A stretch of 64,000 bases of DNA, from positions 124,001 to 188,000 of the forward strand of contig CAYYTK010000003.1 of NCBI GenBank assembly GCA_964474695.1. The letters are read 5' to 3'. Position numbers and translations under genes: made by a program. The DNA comes from DAOUBP01 sp964474695 (lineage in GTDB: Bacteria > Chloroflexota > Anaerolineae > CG2-30-64-16). The notes beneath the pieces were generated by a model, which worked only from the letters and a program-made list of their open reading frames with translations, was not told the origin of the DNA and did not search any database. Every line of letters starts with the position of its first letter. The first letter of the stretch is position 1. This document shows positions 49,901 to 57,000 of this stretch, piece by piece.

Positions 49901-52842
49901 CTGCTCTTATCCCAGTACACCTTGTTGAACCAGTCGCCGGAGTCGTAGGAGTTGCGGTCCAGCGATTTGGAGCGCAGGAGGTCGGAGCCCATCTGGATGA
50001 AGGGGATGCCCTGGGCCAGGCCGACAAGGCTCATACCCATGTTCTGGCTGCGCACCCGGTCGGCCATGGACGTGGTGGGGATGCCGCTGCCGATCCAGCC
50101 GGGCAGGCCGGTCCCATCGCCGTTGGGCAGTTTGAAGGCGTTTTGGTCGAACAGCGTCTCGTTGTCGTGCTTCTCGACGTAGTTGATCGTCTCCTGCGGG
50201 TCATCGGTGTAGAAGGCGCCGCTGCCCGCCAGGCTGGTCCGCAGGTCCGCGGTCGCGCCCCATAGATCGGATTGGTTGCGGTTGTTGTACGAGTAGCCGT
50301 TCCAGTCGTAGCTCAGGCCGTTGATGAAGCCCTGGCGGCGGATTTGCGTCGAATCCGTGTTGTAGCCGCCGTGCGCCGCGTCGCGCAGCTTGTCGTTGAA
50401 GGTGCCGATGCCCGTGCCGGTCATGTTGTACTGCCTGGCGTAGCAGTTCGGGCAGGTCGTCAGCCCCTTCGCCTGGGCCGAGCCGAAGTCCCACCCTTCG
50501 CCGTAGAGGTAGATGGTGGGATCGACAGCCTGCACCGCGGCCTTGACGTTGAGCATGTTCTGCCGCGTGTGCAGGTTCATCAGGTCGAAGCGGAAGCCGT
50601 CCACCTTGTAGTCCACTGCGAAGCGCACCACGGTGTCGATCATCAGCTTTTCCATCATCTCGTACTCGGCCGCAGTGTCCGAGCAGCAGGAGGAGTTGTA
50701 GAGCGCGCCCGAGGTATCGTAGCGATAGTAGTAGCCCGGCACCACCTTATCGAGCACCGAATGGTCGTCCTGGCCGCTGGAGGCCGTGTGGTTATACACC
50801 ATATCCATCACCACGCGCAGGCCGTTGCGATTCAACGCGCTCACCATGTCGCGGAACTCGACGATGCGCGTCACACCGTCCGGGTTCGTGCTGTAGGAGC
50901 CTTCGGGCACGCCGTAGTGGTACGGATCGTAGCCCCAGTTGAAGCTGTCGGTGGCCCTGGCCGCGCCGACCGCGGCCTGTTGCTGGTCGGAATTGCGGCC
51001 CGCAGGCAGGATGGTGGGCTCAGTCCGCTGGGCGGCCGGCTCGATCACCGACGCGATATCGAACGCGGGCAGCAAGTGCACGTGCGTCAGCCCCGCTTGC
51101 TGGAGCTGCAGCAGGTGGCTCATGCCGTTCGATAACGTCGTGTTGGGGTGCGGGCCTGCGCCGTCATAGGTGAACGCCTTGTAGGTGCCGCGATCGGCCG
51201 CGGCGACAGTGGCGTCGTTGGCGCTGAAGTCGCGCACATGCACTTCGTAGACGACGATGTCCTCGGGCGCGGCCAGCGCGGGCTTGGCCAGGGTGTCCCA
51301 GCCGTCCGGCTTCAGGTCGCTGTCGGCCAGGTCCACGAACTGGCTGCGCACGTCGCCCGCGGCCGTGCCGTCCTGCGACAGGTTGATCGAGTACGGGTCG
51401 CTCACCAGGTTATGGACCACCGCGTCCACCGCCGGCGAGGCCGAATAGACGTAGACCTCGACGTCGAAGAGGTAGAACTGGCGGTCCCACGAGCTGTCGC
51501 CGGTCACGCTCCACACGCCGGAGGCCGCATCGAGCGTCATCGCGTGGCTGCCGGTCTCTGCGCCGGCCGAGGTGGCGTAACGCTTCAGCGTGACCGATTT
51601 CGCCGTGGGCGCCCACACCTTGACTATCGGCGCGCCGCCGCTGTAGGTCACCCCCAGCGTCTGCGTCTTGGCGCTGGCCGCGTAGAGCGCATCCAGCACG
51701 CTCTGAATCTGGACGCGGGTGGCAGTCTGCCGCGCACCGCCGCCGTCGTAGCTGGCCACCACCACCTGGCCCTTCAGCAGGTATTTGGCGTCGTCAGCCG
51801 ACAGGCCGGTGGTCAGCCGCGTCAGGCCGGCCGCGTTGGGGTTTTTGGGGTAGCCGCTGATCGTGCCGCTGGCGGTGAGGCTTACGTAGCACGGAGCTGC
51901 CGGCGCCGGGAAGGTGCACGCCGTCCCCTCGGCCGCGGTGGTCACCCCGCCATCGGGATCGTAGAGCAGCTTGTAGCTCGACCCGGCCGCGGCGTTCCAC
52001 GCGATGGTGGCCGTGTCCAGCACCGCATCCAGCCACATCGCCCTGGCGTCGGTGACGGTGATGGGACCGGGGGCGGATGCAACGGTGTAGGAGTAGTTGC
52101 TGCCGCTGTTGGTGTTATAGGTAATGGTCATCAGGTCGGCGTCACCGCCCGCGATCGCGGCCACGTTGCCTGAGCTGAAGATGTAGTAGCTGACCTGCGT
52201 GCCGGCCGCTTGCGCGGGAATGGTGGCGGCATAGCTGGTCCCGCTGCCGGTCATCTTGACCACGGTCGAGCCGGACCAGTTGTTGTTGATCGCGTAGCGC
52301 AGCCACAACGCCTGTTCGGCCGGCGGGGTCGCGTCTGTTGTGGCGGTGACGATCACCGGGTCGCTGCTGGTCGGGTTGAGCGGCGACCGGCTGACCGCAG
52401 TGATGCCGGCTGGCGCGGCGCTGAGCTGAAAGATCACCGCGCTGCTGCCACCGTTCCATTTGAAGGCGTAGTGCTTATTCTGGATGTGATTGAAGCTGCT
52501 GTTGCCGCCCGATGTGGAGAAGTTGGTGTAGATTTGGCCGAACGTGATCGCAGAGCCATTACCGTACCACTGGTTCGAGTCCTTGAAGAACTTGAACCCA
52601 CTGGAGGAGGCGCTGGCCGCGGTGACCTGCCCGGTGTTGTAGATGAACGTGCCGCCCAGGCTGCCGGTCATGGCCCAGGTGGTGCCCCAGCCGTTCAGGT
52701 CTCCCTTCACCTGCTCGCCGGAAAGGGGCGCCAGGTCTCCCACGGCGCGGGCCGCGTCCAGAGGCCGCACGGCCGCGACTGTAGCTAATAAACACAATGC
52801 ACAAACAATAGCGAGGACGCGAATCCGGTGATGGGCTGCCAT
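46981..52842 (-). CDS. Secreted bifunctional pullulanase / alpha-amylase
   Basis: 1953 residues; AAGGAG precedes ATG at 52842. After a signal peptide (~1-31) come carbohydrate-binding and Ig-like domains (~40-400). The first catalytic unit is a GH13 pullulanase: 'NWGYDPYHYGVPEGSY', 'VVMDMVYNHTA', nucleophile 'VDGFRFDLMNLH' (~749), 'YLYGEGWDFG' (~780) and 'VEKHDNETLFDQ' (~892). After a starch-binding-like region (~1180-1285) a second GH13, animal/actinobacterial-type alpha-amylase, begins 'VFVHLFEWRWIDIEKEC' (~1300) with 'GFRIDGAKHM' (~1490), 'FVFQEVID' (~1515) and 'FTDNHDDQRG' (~1582). The tail has the 'NAGFNVYR' domain, 'PNAVGLAAFGA', a hydrophobic helix and 'ARRKR'. It would cut both alpha-1,6 and alpha-1,4 bonds. 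Confidence 0.94.
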   Translation of the reverse strand: MAAHHRIRVLAIVCALCLLATVAAVRPLDAARAVGDLAPLSGEQVKGDLNGWGTTWAMTGSLGGTFIYNTGQVTAASASSSGFKFFKDSNQWYGNGSAITFGQIYTNFSTSGGNSSFNHIQNKHYAFKWNGGSSAVIFQLSAAPAGITAVSRSPLNPTSSDPVIVTATTDATPPAEQALWLRYAINNNWSGSTVVKMTGSGTSYAATIPAQAAGTQVSYYIFSSGNVAAIAGGDADLMTITYNTNSGSNYSYTVASAPGPITVTDARAMWLDAVLDTATIAWNAAAGSSYKLLYDPDGGVTTAAEGTACTFPAPAAPCYVSLTASGTISGYPKNPNAAGLTRLTTGLSADDAKYLLKGQVVVASYDGGGARQTATRVQIQSVLDALYAASAKTQTLGVTYSGGAPIVKVWAPTAKSVTLKRYATSAGAETGSHAMTLDAASGVWSVTGDSSWDRQFYLFDVEVYVYSASPAVDAVVHNLVSDPYSINLSQDGTAAGDVRSQFVDLADSDLKPDGWDTLAKPALAAPEDIVVYEVHVRDFSANDATVAAADRGTYKAFTYDGAGPHPNTTLSNGMSHLLQLQQAGLTHVHLLPAFDIASVIEPAAQRTEPTILPAGRNSDQQQAAVGAARATDSFNWGYDPYHYGVPEGSYSTNPDGVTRIVEFRDMVSALNRNGLRVVMDMVYNHTASSGQDDHSVLDKVVPGYYYRYDTSGALYNSSCCSDTAAEYEMMEKLMIDTVVRFAVDYKVDGFRFDLMNLHTRQNMLNVKAAVQAVDPTIYLYGEGWDFGSAQAKGLTTCPNCYARQYNMTGTGIGTFNDKLRDAAHGGYNTDSTQIRRQGFINGLSYDWNGYSYNNRNQSDLWGATADLRTSLAGSGAFYTDDPQETINYVEKHDNETLFDQNAFKLPNGDGTGLPGWIGSGIPTTSMADRVRSQNMGMSLVGLAQGIPFIQMGSDLLRSKSLDRNSYDSGDWFNKVYWDKSSNNFGQGLPPSWDNSGRWTIMSPLLANTALDPATSDMNAAAAHLREILRLRKSSPLFRLTSETDANSHVFFYNTDNSKDALIVMALSDEPTPDLDPNYETILVFFNANKIQQTFTVSGANGFVLHPLQADATDADPVVQTAGFNDATDTFTIPARTTAVFVSTQTIETPSTLDWVGLMYPRGGVANPINEGSFAPTGFDVYVQVYEAGVTSNSGQGADIACYLHWGQYDGAWNDLAMTYNTDKGNNDEYKATIPQAALNGLAPGTYGFTAYCQKTGETGKKWKSDSYNINSVGTDDDQGDGLITVIPAADPRPAPAGGVFVHLFEWRWIDIEKECTYLAAKGYSAVQVSPPQEHLVPTADMGGVSANDYPWWTRYQPVTHDTSKFTSRSGTWAEFQSMVSTCNILGVGIYVDAVINHMAAFEVPAGVGTGTAGTQYDADAATRYYGTQYQADDFHTPDLNISDYGDRLQVQTYKLTGLPDLNTGKSDVQAELRNYLQALINAGVKGFRIDGAKHMAAQDIAAIFNGLTGSFYVFQEVIDQSSDERVRDWEYTPTGDVTEFAYPFALGAAFDDACSGSLSDLQTRFSQADMLPSRFAQVFTDNHDDQRGHGVGAGCVVDHRDGQEHVLANVFALAYPYGYPSVMSSYYWQSSSTDNTNDSYGPPTVNGGPGSDGATLPVYVDGDNIPDNCAGSYTWGKWASEHRRTATANMVRFRQKTAGQTVNNWQNIGGTPSDHIAFGLGSKGFVAINRTGSGATTTYQTALPAGTYCDIIHFDFIPATGKCVVPGTTTEAGPNDLITVNSSGQIVNRTLGSMDAFAIYAGAGPLAVDLANFTAQAAAEGVTLAWETVSETDNAGFNVYRTGSVGEGPEQEGWVKLNEALIAAAAPGSSEGHSYAWTDTTAAPGASYWYALEDVALNGTTTWHEPVAVNLAEPNAVGLAAFGAVAATSAPSLAGLAALAFAALGGVAARRKR

Positions 52843-52888
52843 AGGTCATCTCCTTGAACAACGCGATGAGGTTGTAGCGACAGGTTGG

Positions 52889-52894
52889 ATTATA
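52889..52894 (-). promoter_or_regulatory. Putative -10 box of amylopullulanase gene
   Basis: TATAAT on the minus strand, about 47 bases before the ATG at 52842. The -35 position is poor; heptamer-like ACGCAAT sequence lies just upstream (52915-52935). Confidence 0.45.
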
Positions 52895-52938
52895 GCACAG
52901 GTGGGGGTGCGTGGTGCGTATTGCGTATTACGTGTTGT

Positions 52939-53502
52939 TTAGCCGAGCGACCTGGCTTTTGCCACCAGACGCCGGTAATGGGGCAATAGCTCGGAGTTTT
53001 CCAGCACTTCGGCAAACTGATTGAGCCAGCCCTCGATATACGCTTCATCTAGCTTGCCGCGCCGTTCGACCAGGAGGGCTTCAACATCGAGCCAGTCCTT
53101 GTCGCGGTTCGCGACCACCTTTTGAATAATCAAATCCTCGGCAGTGCAGATCCATGCCTGCCAACCGCCAAGATCGCGCGGCATGGCCCGCTCGATGATC
53201 AGTTCTTCGTAGCCGGGTAAAGCCAGCAGCAGATCGACGGTGACACCCTCAACGTTGATGGCGACGATTAAATGATTTCGGGGAAGCTCCTGTCGAGCAG
53301 GTTCAGGAAAAGCCGAGCGAATTGCCTGCCGGATGGCAGCGTAATCGAGATCGGGGACGAGCACTTTGATATCGGCGTCGTATGTCGCGCGCACCACGCC
53401 CCACTGGGCCAAAGCGATGCCGCCGATCAGAGCGTAGCGATAATGGCCGCCATCGAGGAATCGGATCACTGTGCGGATGGCGGCCTCAAGCCGTCGTTCC
53501 AT
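52939..53502 (-). CDS. Nucleotidyltransferase-fold protein (AbiEii/MNT-like)
   Basis: 187 residues from ATG at 53502, which follows GGAGG. 'YALIGGIALAQWGVVRATYDADIKVLV' (~23-49) is a minimal nucleotidyltransferase motif with GG and a D-x-D-like pair ('DADI'). 'VEGVTVDLLLALPGYEELIIERA' provides the third acidic residue. 'TAEDLIIQKVVANRDKDWLDVEALL' is typical of AbiEii-type and DUF6036-type proteins. Such proteins are often toxins modifying tRNA, or their antitoxins. The start overlaps the upstream small gene by 17 bp, which supports a two-gene toxin-antitoxin-like unit. Activity is inferred. Confidence 0.75.
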   Translation of the reverse strand: MERRLEAAIRTVIRFLDGGHYRYALIGGIALAQWGVVRATYDADIKVLVPDLDYAAIRQAIRSAFPEPARQELPRNHLIVAINVEGVTVDLLLALPGYEELIIERAMPRDLGGWQAWICTAEDLIIQKVVANRDKDWLDVEALLVERRGKLDEAYIEGWLNQFAEVLENSELLPHYRRLVAKARSLG

Positions 53503-53755
53503 GCGGTCGCCTCCGCTTTTCCAGCCGACGCACCGCATCGTGATAACGATCTACGGCGGCAAGTTTTTCCTGGCGCTGATATGCGCTCGGCTCAGGCGCC
53601 AGACGCCAGCAGAATTCGACCAGGTCGGCATATTGGCGCCACGCCTCCATGGGAGAAAGCCGGCCGGCATCGCGGGCGCGTTCGGCTGCTTCAGCGGCAT
53701 TCCATTCCCGATACGCTGCGTAGGCCTGACGATAGAGATCGCTGTCTTGTTTCAT
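53486..53755 (-). CDS. Small partner protein of the nucleotidyltransferase
   Basis: 89 residues, strongly helical and charged ('YRQAYAAYREWNAAEAAERARDAGRLSPMEAWRQYADLVEFCWRLAPEPSAYQRQEKLAAVDRYHDAVRRLEKRRR'-like composition, rich in Arg, Ala and Glu). The reading frame overlaps the start of the nucleotidyltransferase gene by 17 bp, so the two are translationally coupled. I do not recognise a family. Position and size fit an antitoxin or a partner subunit. No good ribosome site is visible before the ATG at 53755. Confidence 0.6.
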   Translation of the reverse strand: MKQDSDLYRQAYAAYREWNAAEAAERARDAGRLSPMEAWRQYADLVEFCWRLAPEPSAYQRQEKLAAVDRYHDAVRRLEKRRRPHGTTA

Positions 53756-53836
53756 GAGACCATTATACTGTCATCGGCGAGAAAATCAAAGGCCCCGGCC
53801 CATCCCCCGATTCCGGAGCACATTCTACAATCCTAT

Positions 53837-54007
53837 GTCCTGGACTCGAGGCTTCAGCCAGTTTCACGCATTACGCGCGCACCTCATCTGACCGGCTCGC
53901 CTCGATTCCGAAGTAAATTCTACATCCCACGTCCTGGAATGGAGGCTTCAGCCGGTTTCCTGCATCACGCGCGTATGGCACCTGACCGGCTAAAGCCTCG
54001 ATTCCGG
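53837..54007. repeat. Two copies of the GAGGCTTCAGCCGGT...ACCGGCTAAAGCCTC element
   Basis: Copies at 53837-53911 and 53931-54007, immediately downstream of the nuclease stop on its own strand. The second is best preserved and folds into a long hairpin around CACGCGCGT. A third relative is at 46852-46944. The stretch 53756-54030 contains only these elements. Confidence 0.88.
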
Positions 54008-54030
54008 ATAGATGTGTTTGGCTGGCCAGG

Positions 54031-57000
54031 CTACCGTCTTCGGCGCCGCAACCCCATACCTGTAAGAACTGCCGCAGCCAGCGCGGCCGCTAACCCGGCG
54101 AGGGCCGGCGTTGAAGCTGCGATGGGCGCCGCACCGAACGCCGCCAGCCCCACCGCGTTTGGTTGCGCCACCGTCACAGTGATCGGCTCATGCTGCGTGG
54201 CCGTCCCGTCCAGCGCGACGTCCTCCAGCGTGTACCAGTAGGTCGCGCCCTGGGCGGCCGTGCCATCGGTCCAGGCGTAGCTGTGCCCCTCGCTCGATCC
54301 CGGCGCCGCGGACGCGATCAGCGCCTCGTTCAGCTTCGTCCACGGCCCGTCCTCCGAGTCGGCGCGGTAGACGTTGAACCCGGCATTGTCGGTCTCGGAG
54401 ACGGTCTCCCATGCCAGGGTCACGCCCTCGGCCGCGGCCGTAGCGGTGAAGCCGGCCAGGTCCACGGCCAGGGGGCCGGGGGTGAAGGCGTAGTCCTCGA
54501 CCTCGCCGCCGTACGCGAGGCCGGTGGCGGAGCCGCCGCCGTCGGGTGCGGTCGGGGCCAGTGTCACGCCGCTGCAGCTCGCCACAGCCGGGTTCGGCGC
54601 GGGCACGAGGCGGAACCGCATGTTGTACGTCGCGGCGTTGTTGATCACGCCGGATTCCAGCGGCCAGGTGACGAGCTGGCCTGCGCCGGCCTGGATCGGC
54701 AGGTTGTTCACCACGTGTTCGTTGGCGTCGAAGAGACCGTTCGGCGTCTCCACCACACCAGCGACAGCCGAGCCATCGCTGTAGTCCAGCCAGGCGTTGA
54801 GGCAGGCCCATGCGCTTGCCGGGCCGGTCACGGTCACGTTGACCTCGCCGCGCGTGTCGTTCCAGCTCTGGCTGTAGTCGCGCACCACGCCGTCATCCGA
54901 CGGGTTGTCGCTGCCCGGCGTGCTGGTGGCCTCGCCGGTCCACAGCGCGCCCAGCTTCCACACCACCCCCTGGCCGGTGTGCCAGGCCAGGCCGTAGGAG
55001 GCGTCCAGGTCGCTCCGGTCGGGGTTGAGGCCCAGCGCCAGGCCGACCAGCACCGCGTCATGATCGGTGGACCGGTAGGGGTCGGCGTTGTACAGGCTGG
55101 TGATCTGGCCGGCCGACTTGTACTCCGTGTTGTAGTCCAGGACGTCCGGCTCGGGGGAGTTGATGTGCCATTCGTCGGCGGCCGTGACCTGCGCCAGCAG
55201 CGCCGAGCTCCCCAGCGCGTGGTCCAGGTAGCCCATCATGCCGTCGAAGGCGTAGCCGTACCCCGCGCTGCCCACGGTCCAGTTGATCAGGTCGGTGTAG
55301 CCCGCGTTGACAAACGCGGTGATGGGATCTTCCTTGGCATAGGAGTTAAGGTCGCCCATGATCAGGATGTCCGGGTCGACGATGCCGGTGGGGTTGGTGG
55401 CCAGCCAGGCCGTCAGCGCGTTGGCTGCGTTGGTCCGCACGACCGCGCAGTTGGCCTGCCCGTCAAAGATGTCGGGCGCGGTGCACGCGCTGCCCTTGGA
55501 CTTCAGGTGGTTGACGCTCAGGATGAACCGCTCGCCGCTGCTGATGACCTGGAACGCCTGGGTCAGCGCCGGCCGGTTGCGGGGACTGCTGTCGCCGCCG
55601 TTGATGAAAGCGGTGGAGACCAGGATCGCGGTCGTGCCCACCGGGGTGACGACGGTCGGCTTGTAGATGAGGCCCTGGCGGATCGCGTCGGTGCCGGCCC
55701 AGGCATTGTCGATGAACGCGTAGTCATTCACGCACGCGGGGCTGGCGTTGAGGGCAGTGACCAGGGCGCCGAGGACGGGGTCCGTGGTCTCGGTGAGGTC
55801 GGGATTCTCCAGCTCCATCAGGCCCAGCACATCGGCGTTCAGGCCGCAGATCGCGGCCACCAGCTTATCGAGCTGCCGCGTGTATTCGGTGGCGTTGCTG
55901 GCGCCGCGGCATTGCAGCGTGCTGTAGGGACCGCACGTGTAGCCGGCGCCGGTGGTGACGAAGAAGTTCAGGGTGTTGAAGCTGCCCACCTTGATGGCGC
56001 CGCCGACGGCCGGCGGGGTCGTGGGCCGCGGGTTGGCGGGCGTGAAGTTGACCTGGCCGATCGGCTGGATCCGGTAGGTGGTGAACTGATCGAGCACCCC
56101 GGTGAGGCCGGTCACGGTGTCGTCCACGCGCACGGTGTTCAGCGCGGTCAGACCCGTGCCGGGGTAGATGATGGGGTCCGGGTCCAATTTCGTGTTGGCG
56201 TCGTCCAGGACGATGCTGCGCAGCGCGATCGCGGCCAGGTGGGCCGCGTAACCGGCGATGCTGGGCGCGTTCTGGTGCGTGAACTGCCAGAGCTTGCCGT
56301 CCGCCGACAGGGTCAACTGGCCGGAGTAGCCGAGGTCGTAGTTGTCGGTCACGGTCAGCACCTGCGGGAACGTCACCCGCATCCCCTCGTAGGGCTCCAG
56401 GTCGGTGAGAAGGGTCACCGGCAGGCTCACCGGGGTTGCCGTGACCAGGCCGCCCTGGCCGGTGCCGCAGACGGTCAGGGATGTGATGGTCTTCAGCTCG
56501 GTGAGCGCAGAGTACTCGGCCACCGTGCCGGTCACCCGCACCTTGTCGCCCAACGCGACATTGTTGTCCGCGTTGCCGTCGTAGATGAAGATGCCCTCGG
56601 AGGTCGCCGGGTTGCCGTCCGCATCCGAGTCCTCTTCCTGGACGAAGTAACCGCTCATGCCGAGCTGCTCGTAGTCGCCGACGACGATGCCCTGAATCGT
56701 CTTGCTGCTGCCGGTATAGGTGCTGGCCAGGCCGCTGCCCTGGATGGTGCTGATCAGGGTGGCAGGGGCGGCGCAGGGATCAGCAGATATCACGGTGAAG
56801 GTAAAGACGTAGTCCGCCGCCATGTTATCGGCCGGAGCATCCAGATCCGCCACCTGGGCCGCAACGATGGTGACCGTGCAGAGCTCACCCAGGGTGAAAT
56901 TAACGTCCGGGTTGAGGACCCAGGCGCTCGGGCCGCCGGATGCCACCGCCGTGTGGCTGCCGCTGGAGGCGCAGGAGATGCTGTACCAGGCTCCGCTGAC

